A stretch of 64,000 bases of DNA from Massilia terrae (GTDB taxonomy: Bacteria > Pseudomonadota > Gammaproteobacteria > Burkholderiales > Burkholderiaceae_D): assembly GCF_024753145.1 (NCBI RefSeq), contig NZ_JANUGU010000001.1, forward strand, positions 868,001-932,000, read 5' to 3'. Numbering within the stretch: position 1 is the first letter of the stretch; the number at the start of each line of letters is the position of its first letter. The position numbers were made by a program, and so were the translations under genes. Of this stretch, positions 52,351 to 61,637 are shown piece after piece. The notes below the pieces were generated by a model. The model did no database searches and had not been told where the DNA came from. It saw nothing but the letters and a program-made list of their open reading frames with translations.

Positions 52351-52375
52351 CGTCCCCGCGCACTTCGCGGGGACG
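52351..52375. terminator. Bidirectional terminator between converging TonB and Sel1 genes
   Basis: The perfect 10-bp stem CGTCCCCGCG/CGCGGGGACG has a 5-base loop. It is followed by GCGTTGTTTTATTTT on the plus side and preceded by AAAACCC on the other, so it can serve both genes. The stem sequence is related to the extragenic repeats at 43615-43820. Confidence 0.75.
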
Positions 52376-52383
52376 GCGTTGTT

Positions 52384-53856
52384 TTATTTTGCGGTCGGTT
52401 TGAGGATGGCCTCGGCCTTGGCCTTTTCCTGAGCGGTGAGTGTGGGACCGACCGATTTCAGCGCGTCCTTGGCGGTAGCGATGCCCGAAGCGCTCGCAAG
52501 GCTCAGCCAGACGTAGGCGCCAACGCGGTCGCGCGGGCCGCCTTCGCCGTTGGCTTCCATCGCGCCGAGGCTCATCATCGCATCCGGCTGGCCCTGGCGC
52601 GCGGCGGCATCGAACAGCTTGCGTGCGGTGGCCTGGTCTTTCGGCACGCCTTCACCGGTGTAGAAGTAGGTGGCCAGCGCGAACTGGGCGTCGCGGTTGC
52701 CCCTCAGCGCAGCGTCCTTGTAGTACACGGTGGCCTTCTTCTCGTCGGTGGGCACGCCTTCGCCCAGGTCGTACATGCGGCCCGCGGCGAACATCGCGCC
52801 GGGGTGGCCAGCCTTGGCGGCGGCTGCGAAATAGGCGCCGGCCATCTTCAGGTCGCGTGGCACGCCGTCGTCGCCGTTGTAGTACAGCTTGCCCGCGTTG
52901 TACAGGGCCGGCACATAGCCTTTTTCGCCCGCGTCCTTGTAGTAGCCGAGCGCCTTGGACGGATTGCGTGCGCCAAGGTAGCCGTTCTGCCAGCCCTGGC
53001 CGAGCATGTTCAGCGCCGGCACGAAGCCGAAGTCCGCGGCGCGCTCGTAATAGTGCGCGGCCTCCTTCGGATCCTTGGCGGTGCCGACGCCGTGCTCGTA
53101 GATTCGCGCCAGCATGAACGCGGCCTCGATCTTGTCGTTCATCGCGAACGGCTGCCTCGGGTTGTACGGCATGCGCTCGCGCGTCGGGTCGAAGCGGCCG
53201 TCGGCGACTTCCTTGAGCCACTTGATTGCACGCTGAGGATCCTTGGCGGTGCCCATCCCGTACAGATTCATTTTGGCCAGCATCAGCCCGGCCTCGTCGT
53301 AGCCGATCTTGCTCCACGCCGTGTTAAACAGGGTGAAGGCGCGCGCATAGTCCTTGTTGTCGAAAGCCTCGAATGCGAGGGCCAGCGATTTGTCCTTGCG
53401 GAGGATTGCGTTTTGTCCGGCGGCGAAGCGGCGATCCGCCATGCCGCAGTACACGCGGGCGTTACCGTCCACCGCGTCGACCTGGGGCAAGCTGTCGAGC
53501 GAAGTCGGATTGGGCATGTTCGACACGTCGCCGTAGGGCGCCACGTCTGAAAAGCGATCGATGTCGTTGGAATAGGTGTCGTCCATGCCGAAGTCGCGCA
53601 GGTAGGCCTGCGCCACGTCTTCCTCGGCGGCGCTGGGCGTGCCCATGAAACCGCACGACGATGCATAGTGGTGCGACAGGACCTTGCTCTTCGCCGCGTC
53701 GACCATGCCGGCGCTGCCGGTCGGGTCGCGCTGGCCCCTGACCACCACCGTGCCGCTTGGCGGCGCCGGATTCGTCTGGGCTGTGGCGGTCTGCAGCAGC
53801 ACCAGCAGGGCGGGGCCGGCCAGCAGCCGCAGGGTAAATCCAGGCTTCTTGCGCAT
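52384..53856 (-). CDS. Sel1-repeat (SLR/TPR-like) exported protein
   Basis: This 490-residue protein has a signal peptide (about 1-27, TATA) and at least six Sel1-like repeats at about 180-455 (for example AMFAAGRMYDLGEGVPTDEKKATVYYKDAA and AQFALATYFYTGEGVPKDQATARKLFDAA). Such proteins are periplasmic adaptors for protein-protein contacts. A short TVVVRGQRDP segment after the signal peptide resembles a TonB box region. The start at 53856 follows CAGGAGATACTCG; the ATG 25 codons upstream lacks a ribosome site. No link to glycan use is evident beyond position. Confidence 0.83.
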   Translation of the reverse strand: MRKKPGFTLRLLAGPALLVLLQTATAQTNPAPPSGTVVVRGQRDPTGSAGMVDAAKSKVLSHHYASSCGFMGTPSAAEEDVAQAYLRDFGMDDTYSNDIDRFSDVAPYGDVSNMPNPTSLDSLPQVDAVDGNARVYCGMADRRFAAGQNAILRKDKSLALAFEAFDNKDYARAFTLFNTAWSKIGYDEAGLMLAKMNLYGMGTAKDPQRAIKWLKEVADGRFDPTRERMPYNPRQPFAMNDKIEAAFMLARIYEHGVGTAKDPKEAAHYYERAADFGFVPALNMLGQGWQNGYLGARNPSKALGYYKDAGEKGYVPALYNAGKLYYNGDDGVPRDLKMAGAYFAAAAKAGHPGAMFAAGRMYDLGEGVPTDEKKATVYYKDAALRGNRDAQFALATYFYTGEGVPKDQATARKLFDAAARQGQPDAMMSLGAMEANGEGGPRDRVGAYVWLSLASASGIATAKDALKSVGPTLTAQEKAKAEAILKPTAK

Positions 53857-54026
53857 CGAGTATCTCCTGTACCGAATGTGATTAGGGGTCTCCAGTCCAG
53901 TGTAACGGATGGGTGGCTGATCGGCTGACATAATCCTCGCTCAAGATGGTGATTCTTTCGCTGCCGGCTGCCCGTCGGTACAGGCTTCTCGCCTAGAATC
54001 GGGCGCGTCTAGCGAGAGGTAAAAAA

Positions 54027-55037
54027 ATGAAAAAGTGCCTGATTGGGCTGATGCTGGCGATGGGCTGCGCGTGGTCGGCGGCCGAACCGCATATCGCGGC
54101 CAAGCCGCTGTTCCGCGACCCCGTGTACGACGGCGCGGCCGACCCGGTCGTGGTCTACAACCAGGAGCGCGGGCGCTGGTGGATGTTCTACACGAACCGG
54201 CGCGCCAACAAGACTGACCTTCCCGGCGTGACCTGGGTGCACGGCACCCGCATCGGCATCGCCGAATCGGCCGACGGCGGCGCGAACTGGAAGTACGTCG
54301 GCACCGCCGACATCGAGCTGCCGGCTGACGATGGCGGCGACGATGCGACTCATTGGGCGCCGGACGTGGTGCGCGCCGACGATGGCACGTATCACATGTT
54401 CCTGACGGTGGTGCCGGGCGTGTTCACCGACTGGAAGCATCCACGCCGCATAGTGCACCTGACCAGCACCGACTTGCGGACCTGGCGCAACGCCGCACCG
54501 ATCAAGCTGGCGGGAGACAAATTGATCGACGCGTCGCTCGCGCGCCTGCCCGATGGCAGCTGGCGCATGTGGTACGACAACGAGCTCGATCACAAGTACA
54601 TCTACTACGCCGACAGCCCCGACCTGAAGCACTGGACCGATCGCGGGCTGGCGGTGGCCCAGCGCGGCGAGGGTCCCAAGGTATTCAATTGGCGCGGCCA
54701 GTGGTGGCTGATCGAGGATCTGTGGCACGGGCTGGGCGTATTCCGCTCGCCCGATGCCTTGCATTGGACGCGCCAGCCGGATACTCTGCTGGAGCAGCCC
54801 GGCAAGGGACCAAACGACGGCGTCATGGGAGGCCATCCGGACGTGGTGGTGAGCGGCGACCGCGCCTTCCTTTTTTATTTCACCCATCCGGGGCGGACCG
54901 GCCCCGATGCGAAAAAGGACGGCCCGCAGCAACGCCGCAGCACGATCCAGGTGACCGAGCTCACCTTGGCCGACGGCTGGCTCCACGCTGACCGCGACAA
55001 ACCCGTAGACATTCGCTTGTCTGCAGACGGCAAATGA
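54027..55037 (+). CDS. Exported five-bladed beta-propeller glycoside hydrolase (GH43/GH32-like superfamily)
   Basis: This 336-residue protein has a signal peptide (about 1-18) and repeated propeller-blade motifs (DPVVVYNQERGRWWMFYT, HWAPDVVRADDGTYHMFLT, DASLARLPDGSWRMWYDNE, ADSPDLKHW). A first-blade Asp (D39 in GAADPV) fits the GH43-clan base, but the family cannot be fixed by eye. GAGAGG precedes the ATG. It overlaps the GH2 beta-galactosidase gene by 4 bases, so the two act on the same substrate, likely an arabinogalactan- or galactan-type side chain (inferred). Confidence 0.72.
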   Translation: MKKCLIGLMLAMGCAWSAAEPHIAAKPLFRDPVYDGAADPVVVYNQERGRWWMFYTNRRANKTDLPGVTWVHGTRIGIAESADGGANWKYVGTADIELPADDGGDDATHWAPDVVRADDGTYHMFLTVVPGVFTDWKHPRRIVHLTSTDLRTWRNAAPIKLAGDKLIDASLARLPDGSWRMWYDNELDHKYIYYADSPDLKHWTDRGLAVAQRGEGPKVFNWRGQWWLIEDLWHGLGVFRSPDALHWTRQPDTLLEQPGKGPNDGVMGGHPDVVVSGDRAFLFYFTHPGRTGPDAKKDGPQQRRSTIQVTELTLADGWLHADRDKPVDIRLSADGK

Positions 55038-57886
55038 AAGGCTCGCGCATGACTGGTCTTGCATCCCGCTTTTCCCGACTCATTTGCTGGCTCGCGTTTG
55101 CCTTGCTGGCACTCCCCGCGCCGGCTGCCCAGGTACAGGAAGGCCGGCAGGTGATGTCGCTGGACCGGGGCTGGCTGTTCCACCTCGGCGACGTACCAAT
55201 GCCGAAGATCGTTGGGCACGAGGACACCTACCGCAACGCCAAGGCCGGCAATGTGTGGGGCGCGGCGGCGCTGCGCTTCAATGACAGCGCCTGGCGCAAG
55301 CTGGACCTGCCGCATGACTGGGCGGTGGAAGGGCCGTTCGACCCTTCGGCGAATGTCTCGCAGGGCTATCGTCCGCGTGGCATCGGCTGGTACCGCCGCT
55401 ACCTGCGGATCGATGAGGCCAAGCGCGGCCGCCACTTCGAGCTGCAGTTCGACGGTATCGCCACCAACGCGACGATCTGGGTCAACGGCACAGTGGTGCA
55501 CCACAACTGGTCCGGTTATAACGCCAGCCGGATCGACATCACGCCCTTCCTGCGCTATGGCGACGCGCTCAACACCATCGCGGTGCGGGTCGATGCCGAG
55601 GCGATGGAAGGCTGGTGGTATGAGGGCGCCGGCATCTACCGCCACACCTGGCTGGTGGAAACCAGCCCGGTGTACGTGCCGACCGATGGCGTGCATGCGA
55701 CGCCGCGCGAGGGCAGGAACGGTGCGTGGTCGATCCCGGTCGAAGTCACGCTGGCCAATTCCGGCCACGATCCGGCCAAGGTAACGGTGGACGTGGCGGT
55801 GACCGACCCGTCGGGACGACAGCTTGCGCACGGCCGCGCGCAGGCGACGGTGGCGGTGCTGGGGCAGGGCAGCGTGAACATACCGCTGGCGGTGGCGCAT
55901 CCGGCCCTGTGGTCGCCCGCGCACACCAGCTTGTACAAGGTGACGACTACCGTGCGCGAGAAGGGAGTGGTAGTCGACGAGCTTGCGCTGAACACGGGCT
56001 TCCGTACCCTTCGCTTCGACCCGCAGCAGGGCTTCTTCCTGAACGGCGAACATATGAAGCTGCAGGGCGTGTGCATCCACCAGGACCACGCCGGCGTCGG
56101 TGTCGCCGTGCCGGATTCGATCTGGGAATATCGCCTGCGCCGCCTGAAGGAGCTGGGTGTGAACGCGATCCGCTTTTCGCACAACGCTCCCGCGCCCGAA
56201 GTGCTGGACATGGCGGACCGCCAGGGCTTCCTGGTGATGGACGAGAACCGCAATTTCAATCCTTCGCCGGAGTACATGGCGCAACTGCAGTGGATGGTTC
56301 GGCGCGACCGCCAGCATCCGTCCGTGATCCTGTGGTCGGTGTTCAACGAGGAGCCCGTGCAGGGCAGCGAGGTCGGTTATGAAATGGTGCGCCGCATGTC
56401 GGCGGCGGTGAAGCAGCTGGACGATACCCGCCCGGTCACCGCGGCCATGAACAGCGGCTTCTTCACGAAGCTGAACGTATCCAATGCGGTGGACGTGCTG
56501 GGCGCGAACTACCAGGTCAAGGACTACGACCGCATCCATGCCGCGCATCCCGATCAGCCCTTCACCAGCTCGGAGGACACCTCGGCCTTCATGACCCGCG
56601 GCGAATACATCGGCGACAAGGAGCACAATGTCATCGCCAGCTACGACGACGATCATGCGCGCTGGGGCAACGGCCACCGCGAGGCATGGGAAGCGATCGA
56701 CACGCGGCCATGGATGGCGGGCGGCTTCGTCTGGACCGGTTTCGACTATCGCGGCGAACCGACGCCGAACGTGTGGCCGACGGTAAGTTCCTACTTCGGC
56801 ATCATGGACCTGAACGGCTTCCCCAAGACCGCCTACTATATGCACCAGGTGCAGTGGCTGCGCGACCGTCCGCTGGTCTACATCGCGCCACACTGGAACT
56901 GGCCGGGCAAGGAAGGCCAGGACATTCGGGTGAAGGTAATGGCCAACGTCGAGCGCGTGAAGCTGTTGCTGAACGGGCGCGAGCTCGGCGAGCAGCAGGT
57001 GGACCGCTACCGCATGAACGAGTTCAAGGTGCCGTACCAGCCGGGCCGCCTGGAGGCGATCGGCTACAAGGGCGGGAAGGACGTGGCGCGCGCGGTAGTC
57101 GAAACCACCGGCCCGGCGGTACGGCTGGAGCTGGTGCCGGACCGTCCGGCGCTGGCTGGCGATGGCCGTGACGCGATGCCGATCACCGTGCGCGCGCTGG
57201 ACGCGCAGGGACGCGCGGTGCCGGTGGCCGATCCGCTGGTGACCTTTGCCATCAGCGGCGGCGGGAAATCGCTCGGCCACGGCAACGGCGACCCGAATTC
57301 GCACGAGGACGAGAAGGGCAATACGCGGCGCCTGTTCAACGGACTGGCGCAGTTGATCGTGCAATCGGACTGGAACAGCAGCGGCACGCTGGAAGTGCGC
57401 GCTACCGCGCCGGGCCTGCAAGCCGCGACGCTCAGCATCCCTTTGCGGGCCACGGCCCAGCCGCCTTTCGTGCCGGCGGTCGCCTCGCCGGTGGCCTACC
57501 TCGACGAATGGCGTATCGCGCCTGCCAGCGCGCAGCGTCCGGATCCGCAGGCCAAGCCGGCCGCCAACGACATGAACAGCTGGACCCTGGGCATGCCCGC
57601 CCTGCGCAAGGAGGCCGCCGCCGCGCGCTACCAGCTTTACCGCGCCGAATTCGAGGTCACGCCCGCGCAGGCCGGCGGCCGCGTGCACTTCGTCGGCCTG
57701 CGCGGCAAGGCGGAGTTCTGGCTGAACGGCGAACAGGTCAAGGCGCGTTCGTCCGCCGCCCCGGGCGAATACATCGTCGCGCTGGGACAGGCGCGCGGGC
57801 CGGCCACGCTGGTCGTGATCAGCGAAGCGCAGGCAGGCGAGCCAGCGGGCCTCGATGGAACCGTGAGCGTCGAGCCGGCGCAATGA
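55034..57886 (+). CDS. GH2 beta-galactosidase-type enzyme, exported
   Basis: This 950-residue enzyme has a signal peptide (to about residue 32) and an N-terminal jelly roll (about 40-210; LDLPHDWAVEGPF, GIGWYRRYL, IWVNGTVV). An Ig-like domain (about 220-325) and the GH2 barrel (about 330-600) follow, with acid/base E439 in HPSVILWSVFNEEP and the probable nucleophile E514 in FTSSEDTSAF. DUF4982 (about 625-690), an invasin-like Ig domain and a C-terminal jelly roll complete it. The layout resembles bacterial GH2 beta-galactosidases with DUF4982 domains. It is co-translated with the propeller glycosidase and followed after 114 bp by araF. Confidence 0.9.
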   Translation: MKGSRMTGLASRFSRLICWLAFALLALPAPAAQVQEGRQVMSLDRGWLFHLGDVPMPKIVGHEDTYRNAKAGNVWGAAALRFNDSAWRKLDLPHDWAVEGPFDPSANVSQGYRPRGIGWYRRYLRIDEAKRGRHFELQFDGIATNATIWVNGTVVHHNWSGYNASRIDITPFLRYGDALNTIAVRVDAEAMEGWWYEGAGIYRHTWLVETSPVYVPTDGVHATPREGRNGAWSIPVEVTLANSGHDPAKVTVDVAVTDPSGRQLAHGRAQATVAVLGQGSVNIPLAVAHPALWSPAHTSLYKVTTTVREKGVVVDELALNTGFRTLRFDPQQGFFLNGEHMKLQGVCIHQDHAGVGVAVPDSIWEYRLRRLKELGVNAIRFSHNAPAPEVLDMADRQGFLVMDENRNFNPSPEYMAQLQWMVRRDRQHPSVILWSVFNEEPVQGSEVGYEMVRRMSAAVKQLDDTRPVTAAMNSGFFTKLNVSNAVDVLGANYQVKDYDRIHAAHPDQPFTSSEDTSAFMTRGEYIGDKEHNVIASYDDDHARWGNGHREAWEAIDTRPWMAGGFVWTGFDYRGEPTPNVWPTVSSYFGIMDLNGFPKTAYYMHQVQWLRDRPLVYIAPHWNWPGKEGQDIRVKVMANVERVKLLLNGRELGEQQVDRYRMNEFKVPYQPGRLEAIGYKGGKDVARAVVETTGPAVRLELVPDRPALAGDGRDAMPITVRALDAQGRAVPVADPLVTFAISGGGKSLGHGNGDPNSHEDEKGNTRRLFNGLAQLIVQSDWNSSGTLEVRATAPGLQAATLSIPLRATAQPPFVPAVASPVAYLDEWRIAPASAQRPDPQAKPAANDMNSWTLGMPALRKEAAAARYQLYRAEFEVTPAQAGGRVHFVGLRGKAEFWLNGEQVKARSSAAPGEYIVALGQARGPATLVVISEAQAGEPAGLDGTVSVEPAQ

Positions 57887-58000
57887 GCGGTTTCGATCAG
57901 GCGGCTGATTATTTGCTCAAAACCGATCAGCTTCCGTGCGCGGGAGCTGTACTGGCCGCTCAATTCATTGTTCAATAGAGCGAAAAAACAGGAGACAAGC

Positions 58001-58996
58001 ATGACAATTACGACGACATCGCGCCGCCGGCTGCTCGGCGCATCCATCGCCCTGGCGCTGTGCGCCTCCCCGGCTTTCGCGGCCGACCCGGTCAAGATCG
58101 GCTTCCTCGTCAAGCAGGCGGAGGAGCCGTGGTTCCAGGATGAGTGGCGCTTCGCCGACCAGGCCGCGCGCGAGAAGGGCTTCACGCTGGTGAAGATCGG
58201 CATTCCCAACGGCGAGAAGATGATCGGCGCGATCGATAACCTGGCCGCGCAAAAGGTGCAAGGTTTCGTGATCTGCGCGCCCGACGTCAAGCTCGGCCCG
58301 GCGGTGGCGCGCGCTGCCAAGCGCACCGGCATGAAGGTGATGTCGGTGGACGACCAGCTGGTCGACGGCAGCGGCAAGCCGATCGCGGGCATTCCGCACA
58401 TGGGCATTTCGGCCTACGACATCGGCAAGCAGGCCGGCCAGGCCATGGTCGCCGAGATGAAGGCGCGCAAATGGAACATGGCCGAAGTCGGCGCGCTGCG
58501 CGTCTCCTTCGACCAGCTGCCGACCGCGCGTGAGCGCACCCAGGGCGCGGTCGATGCGCTGAAGGCGGCCGGTTTCCCGGTCCAGAACATCGTCGATGCG
58601 GCGCAAGCCAAGAGCGACACCGAGAACGCCTTCAACGCGGCCAATATCGCCTTCACCAAGCACCCCAATTTCAAACGCTGGGTCGCATTCGGCCTGAACG
58701 ACGAAGCCGTGCTGGGCGCGGTGCGCGCAGCCGAAGGCCGCGGCATGCAGGCTGCCTCGATGATCGGCGTCGGCATCGGCGGCAGCAAGACCGCGCTCAA
58801 CGAATTCGCCAAGCCGGGCCAGACTGGCTTTTTCGGCACGGTGCTGATCAGCCCCAAGCGCCATGGCTACGAGGCCTCGATGATGGTCTACAAGTGGATC
58901 ACCCAGAACGTGGCGCCGCCGCCGCTGACCCTCACCACCGGCACCCTGATGACCCGCGCGAACCAGCAGCAGGTGCGCGCCCAGTTTGGCCTGTAA
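58001..58996 (+). CDS. araF: L-arabinose ABC transporter periplasmic binding protein
   Basis: This 331-residue sugar-binding protein has an RRRLLG-containing signal peptide (about 1-27, AFAA), possibly Tat-compatible. It shows the AraF pattern: VKIGFLVKQAEEPWFQDEWRFADQAAREKGF, GFVICAPDVKLGPAV, SVDDQLVDGSG, FDQLPTARERTQGA, FGLNDEAVLGAVRA, GIGGSKTALNEF. It delivers L-arabinose to AraGH. The ATG at 58001 follows ACAGGAGACAAGC. It is the first gene of araFGH and lies downstream of glycosidases that could release arabinose. Confidence 0.92.
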   Translation: MTITTTSRRRLLGASIALALCASPAFAADPVKIGFLVKQAEEPWFQDEWRFADQAAREKGFTLVKIGIPNGEKMIGAIDNLAAQKVQGFVICAPDVKLGPAVARAAKRTGMKVMSVDDQLVDGSGKPIAGIPHMGISAYDIGKQAGQAMVAEMKARKWNMAEVGALRVSFDQLPTARERTQGAVDALKAAGFPVQNIVDAAQAKSDTENAFNAANIAFTKHPNFKRWVAFGLNDEAVLGAVRAAEGRGMQAASMIGVGIGGSKTALNEFAKPGQTGFFGTVLISPKRHGYEASMMVYKWITQNVAPPPLTLTTGTLMTRANQQQVRAQFGL

Positions 58997-58999
58997 TTG

Positions 59000-60502
59000 A
59001 TGGACGCTTTTCTTCGTTTCGACGGCGTCAGCAAGCGCTTCCCCGGCGTGAAGGCGCTCGACGGCGTGAGCTTCGAGGCGCACGCCGGCAAGGTGCACGG
59101 CCTGCTCGGTGAGAATGGCGCGGGCAAGTCGACCCTGCTCAAGATCCTCGGCGGCCAGTACCGGCCAGATGGCGGCCGCCTGCTGGTCGGCGGTGAGGAA
59201 TGCAAATTCCACTCCGCCGCCGACTCGATCAAGGCTGGCATCGCCGTCATCCACCAGGAACTGCAGTACGTGCCCGAGCTGACCGTGGCAGAGAACGTCC
59301 TGCTGGGCCGCCTGCCGCGCCGCTTGGGCTTCGTCGACCACAAGGCGGCGCGCCGCATCGTGGCCGAGCGCCTGAATCAGATTGGGGTCGACCTCGATCC
59401 GGCAGCGCGCCTGTCCACGCTGTCGATCGCGCAGCGCCAGATGGTCGAGATCTGCAAGGCCGTGATGCAGGATGCACGCGTGATCGCCTTCGACGAGCCG
59501 ACCAGCAGCCTGTCGCAGCGCGAAAGCGAGATCCTGTTCCGCCTGATCGGCGAGCTGCGCGCCGACGGCCGCACCCTGATCTACATCTCGCACCGGCTGG
59601 AGGAACTGTACCGCCTGTGCGACGCCTGCACCATCTTCCGCGACGGGCGCAAGATCGCGACCCATCCGGTGATGGCCGAGGTTCCGCGTGCGCGGCTGAT
59701 CAGCGACATGGTGGGCCGCGACGTCCACGACATCTACGAATACCGCGAGCGCGAACATGGGCCGGAGCGGCTGGTGGTGCGCAACCTGCACGGTGCCAGC
59801 CTGTCGCAGCCGAACAGCTTCCGGGTGCGCGCCGGCGAAGTGCTGGGCTTCTTCGGCCTGGTGGGCGCGGGACGCAGCGAGTTGATGCGCCTGCTGTACG
59901 GCGCCGACCGCCGGGCCGCCGGCGGCGAGGTGCTGCTCGACGGCCAGCCGCTGGCCGGAAGCGGCCCGCACGAGGCGATCCGCGCCGGCCTGTTCCTGGC
60001 GCCGGAAGACCGCAAGGAGCAGGGTATCGTGCCAGAGGCTTCGGTGGCCGAGAACATCAACATCAGCTGCCGCCGCCACGACCTGTTGGGCGGGATCTTC
60101 ATCCGCGCCCGCCGCGAGGCCGAGCTGGCGGACCGCTTCATCCAGCGCCTGCGCATCAAGACGCGTGACCGCGACCAGGAGATCCGCCTGCTTTCGGGCG
60201 GCAACCAGCAGAAGGCGATCCTGGCGCGCTGGCTGGCCGAGCCCGAGCTCAAGGTACTGGTGCTGGACGAGCCGACGCGCGGCATCGACGTCGGCGCCAA
60301 GAACGAAATCTACCGCATCATCCACGAGGTGGCGGCCGCCGGCTGCGCCGTGATCGTGGTGTCGAGCGAGCTGCCCGAGGTGCTGGGCATCGCCGACCGC
60401 ATCCTGGTGATGCGCGATGGCGCGATCAGCGGCGAGCTGGCGCGCGGCGATGCAAACGAAACAGCGGTGCTGCGCCTGGCGCTGCCCGCGGCAACCCAAT
60501 GA
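59000..60502 (+). CDS. araG: L-arabinose ABC transporter ATP-binding protein
   Basis: This 500-residue protein contains two fused ATPase domains of the MglA/AraG type. The first has Walker A GENGAGKS (37-44) and signature LSIAQRQMV. The second has the usual degenerate Walker [10 protein letters not shown] and signature LSGGNQQKA. Walker B motifs ([23 protein letters not shown]) are intact. It powers sugar import with AraF and AraH. The ATG starts 3 bases after the araF stop. Confidence 0.94.
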   Translation: MDAFLRFDGVSKRFPGVKALDGVSFEAHAGKVHGLLGENGAGKSTLLKILGGQYRPDGGRLLVGGEECKFHSAADSIKAGIAVIHQELQYVPELTVAENVLLGRLPRRLGFVDHKAARRIVAERLNQIGVDLDPAARLSTLSIAQRQMVEICKAVMQDARVIAFDEPTSSLSQRESEILFRLIGELRADGRTLIYISHRLEELYRLCDACTIFRDGRKIATHPVMAEVPRARLISDMVGRDVHDIYEYREREHGPERLVVRNLHGASLSQPNSFRVRAGEVLGFFGLVGAGRSELMRLLYGADRRAAGGEVLLDGQPLAGSGPHEAIRAGLFLAPEDRKEQGIVPEASVAENINISCRRHDLLGGIFIRARREAELADRFIQRLRIKTRDRDQEIRLLSGGNQQKAILARWLAEPELKVLVLDEPTRGIDVGAKNEIYRIIHEVAAAGCAVIVVSSELPEVLGIADRILVMRDGAISGELARGDANETAVLRLALPAATQ

Positions 60503-60516
60503 AACAGGAGAGTGGA

Positions 60517-61497
60517 GTGACTACGATGAATCCCGCCGTACCCGAGCTGGCAGTGCGCCGCGCGCGCCGCGAATGGGTGGCAGAGTACAGCATGCCGATG
60601 GCTTACGCGGTGCTGTTCGCCGTGCTGTCCGTCACCGTCGACAACTTCTTTTCGAGCGCGAACATCATCGGCCTGATGCTGTCGGTTGCGCAGATCGGCA
60701 TGGTCGCCTGCACCATGATGATGTGCCTGGCCTCGCGCGACTTCGATTTGTCGGTCGGATCGACCATCGCCTTCGCCGGCGTGCTGGGTGCGATCATCCT
60801 CGAACGCACCGACAGCGTGGGCCTGGCCTTCGCCGGCGCGATCGGCGCGGGCGCCCTGATCGGCGCCGGCAACGGTATGTTGATCGCCTACCTGCGCGTG
60901 AACGCGCTGATCGCGACGCTGGCCACCATGCTGATGGTGCGCGGCCTCGCCTTCATCGTCTCGCATGGCCAGGCGGTCGGCATTTCGAGCGACGCCTTCA
61001 TCAGCATCGGCGACGCCCGTCCGTTCGGACTGCCGGTTCCGGTGATTGTGGTTGCGGTGTGTTTTGTGGTGTTCGGCGTGCTGCTCAACCATACGGTCTT
61101 CGGCCGCAACACCCTGGCCATTGGCGGCAATCCGGAAGCGGCGCGCCTGGCTGGCGTGCGCGTGGAGCGCCTGCGCGTGTGGATATTCCTGCTGCAGGGC
61201 GTAGTGACCGCGCTGGCGGGCCTGATCCTCGCTTCGCGCATCACCAGCGGCCAGCCAAATGCGGCGCAGGGCTTCGAGCTTGACGTGATCTCGGCCTGCG
61301 TGCTGGGCGGCGTCTCGCTCCAGGGCGGCAAGGCGCGCATTTTCGGCGTGCTGGTTGGCGTGCTGGTGATGGGCACTGTCGAGAATGTGATGAACCTGCT
61401 CGACGTCGATGCCTTCTACCAGTACCTCGTGCGCGGCGTGATCCTGCTGGCCGCGGTGCTGCTCGACCAGCTCAAGACGCGTGCAGCGCGGGGCTGA
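60517..61497 (+). CDS. araH: L-arabinose ABC transporter permease
   Basis: This inner-membrane permease of about 326 residues has roughly ten hydrophobic segments and the BPD_transp_2 signature (LAIGGNPEAARLAGVRVERLRVWIFLLQG). I chose the GTG at 60517 because AGGAG lies six bases upstream. An ATG at 60499 that overlaps the araG stop and an ATG at 60526 are alternatives. It completes the arabinose importer, and araFGH order is as in Escherichia coli. No AraC-type regulator is visible. Confidence 0.92.
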   Translation: MTTMNPAVPELAVRRARREWVAEYSMPMAYAVLFAVLSVTVDNFFSSANIIGLMLSVAQIGMVACTMMMCLASRDFDLSVGSTIAFAGVLGAIILERTDSVGLAFAGAIGAGALIGAGNGMLIAYLRVNALIATLATMLMVRGLAFIVSHGQAVGISSDAFISIGDARPFGLPVPVIVVAVCFVVFGVLLNHTVFGRNTLAIGGNPEAARLAGVRVERLRVWIFLLQGVVTALAGLILASRITSGQPNAAQGFELDVISACVLGGVSLQGGKARIFGVLVGVLVMGTVENVMNLLDVDAFYQYLVRGVILLAAVLLDQLKTRAARG

Positions 61498-61592
61498 TCA
61501 CCTTGCTGATTCTTTGGTGCGGCCGCTCCAGGGCGGCCCACCGCCAGCGTAGAATATTTACCAGCACCCGGTGATTACGGGTCTCCTCCTCA

Positions 61593-61624
61593 CCAGTCGC
61601 CAACGCGGTCGACTGGTTTTTTTT
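61593..61624 (+). terminator. Intrinsic terminator after araFGH
   Basis: The stem CCAGTCG (61593-61599) and CGACTGG (61610-61616) has a 10-base loop and is followed by eight Ts (61617-61624). It ends only 14 bp before the GH43 ATG, so it either separates the genes with the GH43 promoter overlapping it, or acts as an attenuator in the GH43 leader. Confidence 0.75.
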
Positions 61625-61637
61625 ATCCGGAGCGATC

